DNA of 64,000 nt from Lysobacteraceae bacterium NML93-0399 (GTDB lineage: Bacteria; Pseudomonadota; Gammaproteobacteria; Xanthomonadales; Xanthomonadaceae): the NCBI GenBank assembly GCA_002307375.1, contig NTJI01000004.1, positions 186,001 to 250,000 on the forward strand, read 5' to 3'. The translations under genes and the position numbers were made by a program. The notes under the pieces are model-generated. The model ran no database searches and had not been told where the DNA came from. It saw only the letters and a program-made list of their open reading frames with translations. Positions within the stretch are counted from its first letter, which is position 1. Every line of letters begins with the position of its first letter. This document shows, one piece after another, positions 11,539 to 19,757 of this stretch.

Positions 11539-12558
11539 TCATCTCGCAAAGCGTGTCCTGGTCCAGATTCTTACGGGTCCAGCGTTGAGCAGCCGGGTCT
11601 CGAGCGATTTCATACTCGAGAGATGCGCGTTGATAACAGGCGTTCTCTCAGTGATGAAGGTGGTGTGTTTTTCATCTTGCTCGAGCGAACAAGCTATCAA
11701 ATAACGCTTCCACTCGAACTGCTTCTTCTCTGCCGCGGTGCGGGGTTGAACCCACATTGGAACCAGTTCTTCGGCTGCGGTTAGCACGACATCGCTGTGA
11801 TCCAGACTCATCTGATTAGTGAAAACCCGCCGCGTGATTATGAAGCGCCAAAGCGTAATAACGTCTTGATCAAATCCTGGTCGCGCGCAGAATCGGTCAA
11901 TCGCAAATAGGACGGCATCGCGGAACATCGCTGCCTCATCTAGATCAGCCTTGGCCAACGCACGCATATAGAGAAGACACAAGAGCAGCACTCGATCGAT
12001 GTGGCGCTTTCGAGAGAAGACTGCCAACCATGCTCGCAAACAGTGGATAGATTTGCGTAAGCGTGGAATGACGATTCCAGATCGTTCTAGCATTTCAACT
12101 TCAGACTGGCTAGGCTCATACAGGCCTAATCTTTCTAAAACGATCTTAATAAGCGCATCGCGTCGCGCTACCCCAAGAGGCCTTGCTGCCAACACCTCGG
12201 TGAACAACTCACTGTTGTAGATCACCTTTGTGTGATGGAAATTTGGTCTCTCTCCAATCACATCGACGGGGGAACGTCTCGCAAGCAGTTCGGATCGCGC
12301 CTGCCCTGGATCAGAGGCGTGCCGCTTGATTCGCCACATAACTCGCCCACTCGCGTCGGCCAAAGCAAGTAGGTCGACGTCCATCGCACTTGTGGTATGC
12401 CCGCCATAGCGGTTCTTGACGGCCGCAAACCAGAGCATAGATCGCAATCGGTGCACGAAGTCTTCTCGACTACGCTCTTGGCTGCGCGGCTTCCGAACAC
12501 CGTTGCGCTCGCTCCCTTTTCTAGAGAGATGAGCAGATTTGATGATCTTCTCTGGCAT
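11539..12558 (-). CDS. Unknown ~340-aa basic protein of the island
   Basis: No family is recognised. ATGs at 12558 and 12564 are preferred over the longer frame starting at 12645, whose extra residues look non-coding. The N-terminus is strongly basic (SRKGSERNGVRKPRSQERSRED). A central hydrophobic helix (RVLLLCLLYMRALAKADLDEAA) and a C-terminal Trp/Arg-rich end (VRIWTRTRFAR) are visible. There is no signal peptide, so a cytoplasmic, nucleic-acid-related role is possible but unproven. Like its convergent neighbour it has lower GC than the chromosome. It is divergent from the 82-aa AlpA-like gene, with about 60 bases between them. Confidence 0.6.
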   Translation of the reverse strand: MPEKIIKSAHLSRKGSERNGVRKPRSQERSREDFVHRLRSMLWFAAVKNRYGGHTTSAMDVDLLALADASGRVMWRIKRHASDPGQARSELLARRSPVDVIGERPNFHHTKVIYNSELFTEVLAARPLGVARRDALIKIVLERLGLYEPSQSEVEMLERSGIVIPRLRKSIHCLRAWLAVFSRKRHIDRVLLLCLLYMRALAKADLDEAAMFRDAVLFAIDRFCARPGFDQDVITLWRFIITRRVFTNQMSLDHSDVVLTAAEELVPMWVQPRTAAEKKQFEWKRYLIACSLEQDEKHTTFITERTPVINAHLSSMKSLETRLLNAGPVRIWTRTRFAR

Positions 12559-12621
12559 AGACATGCTCAACAGACCATGATCGACTGCGCTTTGTGTACC
12601 ACAAGGCGAACTAGCAGTATC

Positions 12622-12870
12622 GTGCAACCACCTCCCCTCGCCCACCCAATCGTTTCCGCACTGCTAAGCGCCCACGGCGAGCTAATTGGCGGCGTTGAGC
12701 TCGCTCGATGTCTTGGTTTCCGAACCACGCGAGCGTTTCAGAAAGCAGCAGCCGCAGAGCGACTACCTGTCGAAACCTTCGTTCTTGAGGGGCGCCGCGG
12801 GCGCTTTGCACGAACGCGCGACATTGCAATCTGGTTAGCCTCGCTTGGCGAGGAGCCGGTCAAATCCTGA
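12622..12870 (+). CDS. AlpA/excisionase-like small DNA-binding protein
   Basis: An 82-aa protein with the pattern LIGGVELARCLGFRTTRAFQKAAAAERLPVETF, then GRRGRFARTRDIAIWLASLG. This resembles small winged-helix proteins such as AlpA-like regulators and excisionases common on mobile elements (helix-turn-helix about residues 20-45, wing at GRRGRFA). GTG is used as start because it directly precedes the conserved part; an in-frame ATG at 12577 would add 15 residues. It stands between the unknown cargo genes and the Tn7-like genes and may regulate either. Confidence 0.55.
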   Translation: MQPPPLAHPIVSALLSAHGELIGGVELARCLGFRTTRAFQKAAAAERLPVETFVLEGRRGRFARTRDIAIWLASLGEEPVKS

Positions 12871-12951
12871 GACACCCTTAGCCAAGAGGCATCACCCGCC
12901 GGCAAAAATTTCCTCATCCAGAACTTAAATTTTCGATCTCAGAAAAAGAAA

Positions 12952-13014
12952 CGGGACCCCTGCCAGGGTCCCGCGATGCCTAGAGGGCGCTCACCCGCAG
13001 CATCGTTCTTTTCC
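12952..13014 (+). ncRNA. Structured leader with terminator-like hairpins
   Basis: Two stable stems follow each other. CGGGACCC (12952-12959) pairs with GGGTCCCG (12966-12973). CGATGC (12974-12979) pairs with GCATCG (13000-13005), which is followed by TTCTTTTCC. Read on the opposite strand, the first stem is followed by TTTCTTTTT, so it may also end minus-strand transcripts. A further TGGGC/GCCCA stem around GCAG/CTGC lies at about 13015-13047, before a 46-aa ORF. It could be a terminator of the 82-aa gene or a regulated leader. The RNA interpretation is inferred from pairing only. Confidence 0.45.
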
Positions 13015-13063
13015 TGGGCAGTGTCAACTGCTGCCTCCGGCGGCCCAGAAAGGACATCCCCGT

Positions 13064-13204
13064 ATGCAAAACGATTGGAAAAAAGACACTGGTCTGCCAT
13101 TGAACGGCCTTACGTCCGTTATGGAAGACCTCGGTGCCCAGCATATCGAGCGGCATCAGGCTGTCCGCCACCTAACTCAGCCTAAGCCCGAGTCCGTGCA
13201 CTGA
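13064..13204 (+). CDS. 46-aa ORF upstream of tnsA
   Basis: It begins MQNDWKKDTGLPLNGLTSVM and ends QPKPESVH. It is hydrophilic, with no membrane helix. AAGGA about ten bases upstream could serve as ribosome-binding site. An intrinsic terminator begins seven bases after the stop, so the leader, ORF and terminator form a compact transcription unit of their own. No family is recognised. It could be a small regulator of transposition or an anti-silencing peptide, but there is no direct support for either. Confidence 0.5.
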   Translation: MQNDWKKDTGLPLNGLTSVMEDLGAQHIERHQAVRHLTQPKPESVH

Positions 13205-13210
13205 GTAGAA

Positions 13211-13248
13211 GGGCATCGCCTGCGAATGCAAGCGGTGCCCTTTTCCTT
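13211..13248 (+). terminator. Intrinsic terminator after the 46-aa ORF
   Basis: GGGCATCGC (13211-13219) pairs with GCGGTGCCC (13232-13240) with one G-T pair and is followed by TTTTCCTTCTTT. It separates the 46-aa unit from the tns operon. Confidence 0.8.
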
Positions 13249-13317
13249 CTTTGGCCAACGACCGGGTACGCCCCGTTCCCTCGCCGTGCGCCCAAGCGGC
13301 GCGCGAAGGAGCTGCCA

Positions 13318-14039
13318 TGACTGCTGGAACCACCGCGACCGCGGACGCTTCGTTCGTGGCATCGCATACCACCGATGCCAATCTGCCCTACGCGCCTCGC
13401 AGATTGACCCGTGGCGAACGTAATCGCCGCGAAGTTTTCGTTTTCTTTTCGCCACGCAACCAGCGGGTTGTCACGATCGCCGATGTGGTCAACGCCGCTG
13501 TGGGGCTCAAGTTCGAATTCGATCCCAACATCCAGAATTACGTCGAACGTCCGCGCCGCATCCAATTCAATACCAAACAGCAGATCGATGTGTCGTTCTG
13601 GACGCGCGATGCATCAGGCGAAGAACGCTTTTACTTGGTCGTTCCCGAGGCCGGCACCGTCGGCAGCACGACGGGTACCGTTTCAATCCGGGATCGAAGC
13701 GAACTCGATGAAGCCGGACGGCGCAATGGCATCCGGCTTCACTACGTGACAGAAGCGGAGTTGCTGTCCGCACGGACCTGGCTCGCAACTGGCTTCGAAT
13801 TGTTGCCTCTGGTGTGGGACTACGGGCGGCTGCCGACACGCTCGCTCATCCGGAACCAGATCCGTGCACGTCTTGCCAACACCGAGCGCGTTTCCTTGTC
13901 AAATCTTATCAAGACGTTGGAGTTCACTCCTGCAAGCGTGCGTGCCGTAGTTGCAGGCATGGTCCATCGAGGCGATTTGCGGCTGGTGGAGTACTTGCCT
14001 GGCGCTTCCGACGCCACATTGGAGATGCTCCGTGCGTAG
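13318..14039 (+). CDS. tnsA: TnsA-like heteromeric transposase subunit, nuclease site degenerate
   Basis: A 240-aa protein in the TnsA position. The core GLKFEFDPNIQNYVERPRRIQF, then QQIDVSFW, aligns with the TnsA N-terminal nuclease fold (family pattern: dp.V..y.eQP..i.y ... PDf). The Asp of the PDF motif is kept. The family's first Glu is not evident (VVNAAVG), and the EVK/QxK segment is replaced by FYLVVPE. The C-terminal half (LSNLIKTLEFTPASVRAVVAGMVHRGDL) is a winged-helix-like TnsA_C domain. It may therefore be a structural partner of TnsB rather than an active 5'-strand nuclease. The ATG at 13318 fits the operon layout, and the longer frame has no support. It overlaps tnsB by eight bases. 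Confidence 0.75.
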
Positions 14040-15891
14040 CCTCTATACGTGCTACTCCACTGAAGAACTTTCGACTTGGTACAAGCCGAAGGAGTCCGAT
14101 CTTGCTGAATCGGTTCGGCCGCGCTTTAGGGAAGCGTGCGCAGCGCTAACGGTGGTCCTGACAGGTGATATGAGCATCACCCGTGCGGCCGACGAACATC
14201 GGCTGTGCCACAAACGCTTGCGCGCGATGGTGACACGCGCCCCGCAGTTGGCTCACGACGGGCAACCCTACGGGTTCAGGGTGTGCGTGCCATGGGGCAC
14301 CTATCAGCGCGGTGAACAGGAGGGAGATGCGGAAATGCCGCGCTTGGGTGGCCCGCACGCGATGAGCCAGTTCCTCGCGGCACGTCCCGAAATTGCGATC
14401 TGGATCGACGAGTTTAGAAAGCCCTTGCCGCCCGGTCGACCGCCGAAAGCCTTCGACCGGCTGCACGCAAAGATTGTCGCCGAGCTCAAACGTCTGGACT
14501 TGCGGGATTTCTACCCCCTGAATCAGAAGGACCAAGGGCGTCGCGCCCTGCTCCGCTTTATCCGACAGCGTCGCATCGACCACGCGGACGTCGGCAACCT
14601 CGACACCAACGGTGCACCACCTTCCACGCTGTCGGAAATTTTCCAAGGAAGCCTGTTCGCTCGAACCGAGATTGACGGACATCGCATCGACATCGAAGCC
14701 GTTCTCGGAGTGGCATTGCCCAATGGCGGATTCGTAAAACGTCAGATCACCACGATGTGGTTACTAGTCGAGATCGAGGTCAAGTCACGCGCTATCGTTG
14801 GCTGGTTCCTGCGCGTCGGCAGGGCGTACAACAACCTCGATCTCGCCTCTTGCGTAACGAAATCCTTGCAACCGTGGAAACGCCGGGAACTGACGATTCC
14901 TGGCTTGGAGTACGCACCGGGTGCCGGCCTACCCTCGGGCTCACTGGGCGCACACTCTTCGTGGCGCTCGCGCTTGTTGGCGTTAGACAACGCGAAGGCG
15001 CATTCGGCTCTGGACTTCGAGCAGGCGTTCTGTCGCGCCCGGGGCGGCATCCTATTTTATGGACGCTCGCACGAACCACGTTCCCGGCCGATCGTTGAGC
15101 AGTTCTTCTCACGCTTGGAGCGTGGTGCATTGCGTGACTTGCCGGGTGGTTTCGAGCCTGCTAAACGCCTGGGCGAAAACAAGATACGCATCAGCAATTT
15201 CGCGCCGAACGACTATCCGATTCAGTTGCATGCGTTTGAAGAGTTGTTGGACGTCATAGTCGCAAACCACAATGCGACACCCCACACCGCGCTAGGTGAC
15301 CTCAGTCCACTGCAGTACCTACAGATGCAAGGACCGAAGGCCTTCGCTTTCATGCCGGAAGCAGCTGAGGAGGATGCCGGCGACATGGGAAGCGTGTTGG
15401 TGCCGCTGACAGTCCATGGCAATCGCAGCGAAGGTGTGATGCCGCACGTAAATTACATGTACGTGCGCTATCGCAGCCCGGATCTAGATAACAAGTGGGA
15501 ACTGGTAGGCAAAAAGATCCTGGCCCGTGTCCATCGTCATGACCTTCGATCGTTCGTGCTGATGCGCACTGCGACCACGCCCCTGTGCGCTGTCCGGGCG
15601 GCCGCACCTTGGAACCGTACAACGCACGATGAGACGACGCGAGCCATGATCATGCAGTGGTCGAAGTTGAGGACAGGCTTCTCGATCGTCGGCGTGGATT
15701 GCGCGATCGCAGCCTACGTCGCATACCTGCGTGCACTGGCACCCACCTCCCAGCAGGCCGTGGATCAGCTTGCCCGAATGGAACAGGTCCACAACGGCGC
15801 GCTAGCTAATTCGCGTCCCCCAGTGATCAATGCCCCCATGAAAGTCCCGCCGGGTGGCTGGATCAGCCTCGACGACGAAAACGACTTCTGA
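14032..15891 (+). CDS. tnsB: TnsB/TniA-family DDE transposase
   Basis: A 619-aa transposase that binds the element ends and joins them to the target. The retroviral-integrase-like core carries Asp215 (RTEIDGHRIDIE), Asp319 (LLALDNAKAHSA) and Glu356 (RPIVEQFFSRLE). The 37-residue Asp-Glu spacing is normal for this family. N-terminal HTH modules lie at about 40-110 and a Mu-like beta-barrel after 440. The GTG start has GGAG nine bases upstream and overlaps the end of tnsA, as in coupled operons. The gene appears intact, so the element may still be able to move. Confidence 0.92.
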   Translation: MRSLYTCYSTEELSTWYKPKESDLAESVRPRFREACAALTVVLTGDMSITRAADEHRLCHKRLRAMVTRAPQLAHDGQPYGFRVCVPWGTYQRGEQEGDAEMPRLGGPHAMSQFLAARPEIAIWIDEFRKPLPPGRPPKAFDRLHAKIVAELKRLDLRDFYPLNQKDQGRRALLRFIRQRRIDHADVGNLDTNGAPPSTLSEIFQGSLFARTEIDGHRIDIEAVLGVALPNGGFVKRQITTMWLLVEIEVKSRAIVGWFLRVGRAYNNLDLASCVTKSLQPWKRRELTIPGLEYAPGAGLPSGSLGAHSSWRSRLLALDNAKAHSALDFEQAFCRARGGILFYGRSHEPRSRPIVEQFFSRLERGALRDLPGGFEPAKRLGENKIRISNFAPNDYPIQLHAFEELLDVIVANHNATPHTALGDLSPLQYLQMQGPKAFAFMPEAAEEDAGDMGSVLVPLTVHGNRSEGVMPHVNYMYVRYRSPDLDNKWELVGKKILARVHRHDLRSFVLMRTATTPLCAVRAAAPWNRTTHDETTRAMIMQWSKLRTGFSIVGVDCAIAAYVAYLRALAPTSQQAVDQLARMEQVHNGALANSRPPVINAPMKVPPGGWISLDDENDF

Positions 15892-15941
15892 CGCTCTGAT
15901 CTCCATCTTCCCGCGAGGCGCGCAAGCGCCCAAGAGAACTC

Positions 15942-16943
15942 ATGGACAACAACGAACACCCCATCTTCATTCCCAACAGCTACCAGATCTATACAAAGCC
16001 GACCGAGTACCTCGCTAACTTCATCCTCTCCAATATCAGCCAGGGTCATCATGGTTGTTCGGTATACGGCGGTGGCGGGCTCGGCAAGACGACCGCGCAG
16101 CAGTATCTGACCTCCAACGCGTCGCGCTGGCTGATCAACAAGAGGACAAATCAGCAGATCGGCGTCGCGGCACGCATCGTGATGCCGAGCGGCATCCGGC
16201 GCTCGGACCGGGCATTCTGGACCGCCGTGAATCGGCGCCTGAAACTCGTCAACGCCATTCGCATGGATCCGGGCTTGGGCCTCGAACGCTTGGTGAATTT
16301 CATTCGCACGCGTTGTGGTCAGGCACGGCTGCGCCGCATGGTTCTCTTCATTGACAACGCGCAGCGCATCACTGAGGCCGAGTACCAGTACCTCGAGGAT
16401 CTGGATAGTCTGGTGCTCGACGAGAACCTCAGTTTGTTCCTCGTGCTGGTTCGCCAGAGTGATGCCGAGGGCGTCGATGTCGGCGACGACTGGCTGGAAC
16501 GTCCGTCGCATACCGTGCGTCGGTGGTTCATGGACACCGCCCCGTTCCGGCCGTTGATGGGCATCGCGGAAATCACCCATGCCTTGGCTCGTTACGATCG
16601 TTCGGTCGTTTGGCCGACGCCGGACATGCCGTTCTCGCGTTACTTCGCCAAGGATGCATTTGACCGCGGCTGGTGCCTGTCGAAGGATGCGCCGGTGATC
16701 TTCGAAGGCGTCAGGTCGCTGCGCAAGGAGTACAAGCTGCCCGAGACCGATGCGTGGCCGATGGCGACGTTCACCTTGGTCGTGCACTCGCTCTTGGCCG
16801 AAATTGCCCATGACAAACCGGACTTCAACGGTTTCACGTCTGAGCAGGTAAGACACGTCCTCCTGAGCAGCGGCTATCTCCGTCTGGAGTTCGTCCGCGC
16901 CAAGATGCGCATGCCGGACATGGGTCGTGACCCGGTCGCGTAA
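15942..16943 (+). CDS. tnsC: TnsC/TniB-family AAA+ ATPase
   Basis: A 333-aa regulator that forms filaments on target DNA and passes the target to TnsB. Walker A is GGGGLGKTT (residues 43-51) and Walker B is RRMVLFIDNAQ (about 132-142), where Asn replaces the usual Glu/His neighbour as in many TniB proteins. Sensor-like elements follow. It begins 50 bases after tnsB and its stop shares one base with the tniQ start (TAATG). The length is typical of TniB rather than of the larger Tn7 TnsC (~555 aa). Confidence 0.92.
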   Translation: MDNNEHPIFIPNSYQIYTKPTEYLANFILSNISQGHHGCSVYGGGGLGKTTAQQYLTSNASRWLINKRTNQQIGVAARIVMPSGIRRSDRAFWTAVNRRLKLVNAIRMDPGLGLERLVNFIRTRCGQARLRRMVLFIDNAQRITEAEYQYLEDLDSLVLDENLSLFLVLVRQSDAEGVDVGDDWLERPSHTVRRWFMDTAPFRPLMGIAEITHALARYDRSVVWPTPDMPFSRYFAKDAFDRGWCLSKDAPVIFEGVRSLRKEYKLPETDAWPMATFTLVVHSLLAEIAHDKPDFNGFTSEQVRHVLLSSGYLRLEFVRAKMRMPDMGRDPVA

Positions 16944-18436
16944 TGGCCTGGCGTAACGTCATCCAAGGAGGGCCAGCATTGCCGCTTCTCCTTGGCGCCG
17001 AACTCGAACCCTACCCCTACATCTCGGGCTACGGCTTGCTTCGACGAATGACGCAACTGGGCCGGTTGATGGGTGTTGAACTGACAGCGCTAGGGATTCG
17101 CAACCGAGTGACATCTGACGCACTGATCGCGACCCAAAGGCCTGGAGCCCCAAAGGCGAGATTGCTCCAAGCACTTGGGTTGCTAGCGACGCACGTCGGC
17201 GACTATTGGTCACCCGAAGTGTGGAGCCCGTTACGCACCGGGCGGGTACTGGAACACCAGAATCTTCCGATCCGCGATTGTCCTCTCTGCGCGGCCCATG
17301 GTTACCACTGTGCGCTTTTCCAGCTCCCTTTCATCGATCACTGTCCGTGGCATTCCGCCAAGCTGGAGACGGGCTGCCCTCATTGTGGTCGCATATGCTG
17401 GGCACGCTTTCAGCCGGATCTTCGTCTTGGTCGCTGCGAGTGCGGATACGACGCATTTGAGGTCAGGACGGCTTCGATTGACATGTGGCGTTTCCCGGCA
17501 GCGAATGTCGATGCATGGGCTAGCAGGTACTTGGATTGGGCGGCCGAAGAACGAAAATCCCGGCTGCTCGTAGTCCCCGCCCCGCATAACGACTGGTTGC
17601 CAGGGTACGCCGCACTGGCACGCCAATCGCTTGGACTCGAGGGCTTGTGCGCAACCGTCAAATCCACGGCGGAACTAGAAGAGTTTTCAGATGTTGGAGA
17701 TGATCCACCTGAAGGCGAGTTCTGGAGCTGGAGTCTTTTAGGTGGCGAGCGTCCGCTGACGTTCGTGCCGCTCCCCGCCACGATGCACGTCAAGCTCGCC
17801 CAGGCAACTCGAGATGCCGTAGCAGCGTTTCCGGCCGAAACACCCACTCCGTTCGAGCTCGCCACCCTGACTGGATTGGAGGAAGGGCGGGCTCTCAAAC
17901 AGAACTTCGCCGACCGTCCTGAATGCCTGATCGCTCCTTACGGATTGTCCAGCGATAAAAGCACTTGGCTCAACCTCTCAGCCGTTGACCCAACGACAGC
18001 CTACTTCTGCGGCGAGTTGTTGAGGGGAGCGATCTCAGGCCTGGATGTGCGCCTCGACGGGTGTAGCCGATCTCTTGCAGCTGCCCGATCCCATGCACTG
18101 GATGGGATCTCGGGGCGACGCCATGTGGCCAGAGCTTTGGAAGCCATCCTTGCTCGTGGGTATACACAAGGCTTGGAGGCGGTTCTAAGGTCGATGATGG
18201 CTGCCGGGAAATTACCTAAGCGCCAGCCTTGGTTCTTGCCCACAGCAGAGATCATCATTGTGAAAAATGAAATCCGTTCAGTCAGGGTTTGCTGGACAGC
18301 GACATCTCCGCCTCCCTCCAAGCGAACGGTCGGCATCCCTGCACCCGTCTCTCCAGCGAAGAAGACGAAGTCGAAGCGGCTGCGGCCCCCTACCCGACTG
18401 ACGCGCCGAGCTAGCAATATGCCGCCCAAGAAATAG
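16943..18436 (+). CDS. tniQ: TniQ/TnsD-family target selector
   Basis: A 497-aa protein with the TniQ N-terminal domain (PYPYISGYGLLRRM, then a Cys/His zinc cluster CPLC at 113-116, CPWH at 134-137, CPHC at 145-148 and CEC at 165-167). The larger C-terminal part is unlike the short TniQ of Tn5053 and resembles TnsD in length, so direct recognition of a specific attachment site is possible. The last ~60 residues are Lys/Arg/Pro-rich and probably disordered, and may bind DNA. It recruits TnsC to the target. The target itself cannot be named from this window. Confidence 0.88.
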   Translation: MAWRNVIQGGPALPLLLGAELEPYPYISGYGLLRRMTQLGRLMGVELTALGIRNRVTSDALIATQRPGAPKARLLQALGLLATHVGDYWSPEVWSPLRTGRVLEHQNLPIRDCPLCAAHGYHCALFQLPFIDHCPWHSAKLETGCPHCGRICWARFQPDLRLGRCECGYDAFEVRTASIDMWRFPAANVDAWASRYLDWAAEERKSRLLVVPAPHNDWLPGYAALARQSLGLEGLCATVKSTAELEEFSDVGDDPPEGEFWSWSLLGGERPLTFVPLPATMHVKLAQATRDAVAAFPAETPTPFELATLTGLEEGRALKQNFADRPECLIAPYGLSSDKSTWLNLSAVDPTTAYFCGELLRGAISGLDVRLDGCSRSLAAARSHALDGISGRRHVARALEAILARGYTQGLEAVLRSMMAAGKLPKRQPWFLPTAEIIIVKNEIRSVRVCWTATSPPPSKRTVGIPAPVSPAKKTKSKRLRPPTRLTRRASNMPPKK

Positions 18437-18857
18437 AGGGCATGTTGTCGACTTTTCGAAAGAATGACGGGCGATCGTCGGTATTCATATGACTTCTGGG
18501 CGAGTTGTTGTGAGGGAGGGCTCCGACGAGAATCTTGCAAACTATTGATTTTATTCTCTAATCAATTAGTTAGATTCAGGGCGAATGCTTGGCGTCAAAC
18601 ATCCGGCCGCATTTGACTGTTTCACAGCAAGCCCGCGCGTGGCCCGTGGTGTGGTTGCTGGTCTCAGACGACGGCTTGATGTGCTCGCAGGAACCGGAAA
18701 ATCTGCGCTCTGACGACATCACTGCAGCGTGCGAAACGCGTCGCCCCCGCGAACTGCGCCTGCTCGCGGTCTTGGATGGTTTCGACGACCGGCATCGACT
18801 CTCTCTGGATGATCCGGCGTTCCGAAGGGTCGCCCCTGGCCGCTTTCTCGCAGAGGT
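18437..18857. other. Gene-free junction after tniQ
   Basis: About 420 bases with no supported gene. At 18530-18577 it holds a long imperfect hairpin: GAATCT with AGATTC outside, and AACTATTGATT with AATCAATTAGTT inside. This AT-rich block is unlike the flanking GC-rich DNA and could mark the end region of the transposon. Downstream of about 18600 composition returns to chromosomal. Confidence 0.5.
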
Positions 18858-19214
18858 TCATTGCGTCGTCGCGATGCATGCCTGACTGGTCGTTCGCCAG
18901 CCGTGGGGAATGCGCACGGCGGTACGCCCGGACATGCACGCCGTGTCGGCACCGATCGCGTTGGCCTCGATCGGCCCGACATACCTGGGCATCCTCGGGG
19001 GCGCGCGCGTCGGCGCCGGCTGTGCCGGCGGCGTCGGCTCGGGCATCGCCGAGATGCGTGCCCACGTGATCGCGCTGTGTGTGCACAGCGCGAGCAGGAC
19101 GGCGAGAAACACCGTGGCGCCGATCGACAGGAGTGACGGTGACTGTTGTCTGGCGACGGCTGATCGGCTGCGAAAATGGACGGTACCAAAGCCGTCGGCG
19201 TCCCTGTCAGGCAT
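18858..19214 (-). CDS. Small membrane-anchored protein with C-terminal GW/Cys motif
   Basis: A 118-aa protein. One hydrophobic segment (SLLSIGATVFLAVLLALCTHSAITW, about residues 27-50) precedes a Pro/Ala-rich linker and a conserved-looking tail, CMSGRTAVRIPHGWRTTSQAC. A protein at 27.2 kb has the same layout and tail pattern (C-x-G-x4-R-x-P-x-GW...C). Two Cys residues probably form a disulphide in the periplasm. No named family is recognised. It is the first apparently chromosomal gene after the mobile region. Confidence 0.55.
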   Translation of the reverse strand: MPDRDADGFGTVHFRSRSAVARQQSPSLLSIGATVFLAVLLALCTHSAITWARISAMPEPTPPAQPAPTRAPPRMPRYVGPIEANAIGADTACMSGRTAVRIPHGWRTTSQACIATTQ

Positions 19215-19360
19215 GTCGACCCATACGCCTGCAGTCAGAATATCTCGTACGCGCGTGTGCTTGCCGCGTCATCTCATCTGCGACGATCCGTCGCATGGTA
19301 GACAGTCTCGCATGACCCCAGATTTGCGCCGCTACGCAGCAGCTTCTTCCGGACACCGCC

Positions 19361-19534
19361 ATGTACGACTGGTTCCCCATCGTCTTCATCGTCTTCAAGG
19401 TCGTCGTGCTCGGCACCGGGATGTACTTCGCCATCAAGTGGCACCACGACCAGGCCAAGCAGGATGCGCGGGATGCGGAAGCCCGCGAGCGCGAAACTGC
19501 CGCGGTCGAGAAGGAACGGGACGACGCCCCCTGA
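19361..19534 (+). CDS. Small membrane protein with charged tail (57 aa)
   Basis: It begins MYDWFPIVFIVFKVVVLG, with one transmembrane helix at about residues 5-26, followed by a highly charged helical tail (QAKQDARDAEARERETAAVEKERD) that may form a coiled coil in the cytoplasm. No family name is known. Codon use fits the chromosome. The role is unknown; small scaffolds of this shape occur near membrane complexes. Confidence 0.55.
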   Translation: MYDWFPIVFIVFKVVVLGTGMYFAIKWHHDQAKQDARDAEARERETAAVEKERDDAP

Positions 19535-19757
19535 CGCGCGGTCGGTCGAAGGCATGCCTGCGCGGTGACCGTTCCGCACACGCATCCCGCAGGCATGGAG
19601 GTTCTGCTGGCGCCATGCATGCGACACCGCGTCCTGTGATCGGGCCCGACGCCGGGATGCGCGAGGACTATCCTGTGCACCCCGAGTCCGAGCACGCCGT
19701 CGGCCGCCTGCAGTCCGCCGCGCGCGCGTGAGGATTGCGCGGCGACGTATACATGCC

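Larger units (their letters stand above)
13318..18436 (+). mobile_element. Tn7-like transposition module (tnsA-tnsB-tnsC-tniQ)
   Basis: Four tightly packed co-oriented genes encode the complete core of a Tn7/Tn5053-type system: a TnsA-like subunit, a DDE transposase, an AAA+ regulator and a TniQ target selector. The terminal repeats were not identified. AT-rich inverted repeats at 18530-18577 may lie near one end. The cargo probably includes the lower-GC genes upstream (about 9.9-12.9 kb). No TnsE, Cascade or Cas12k gene and no CRISPR array was seen, so target choice is probably by TniQ with a DNA-site recognition mode. Confidence 0.8.

Noticed and set aside
13318..18436. Considered as a CRISPR-associated transposon
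   Set aside because: No Cascade or Cas12k gene, repeat-spacer array or crRNA-like tandem repeat was found in the window.
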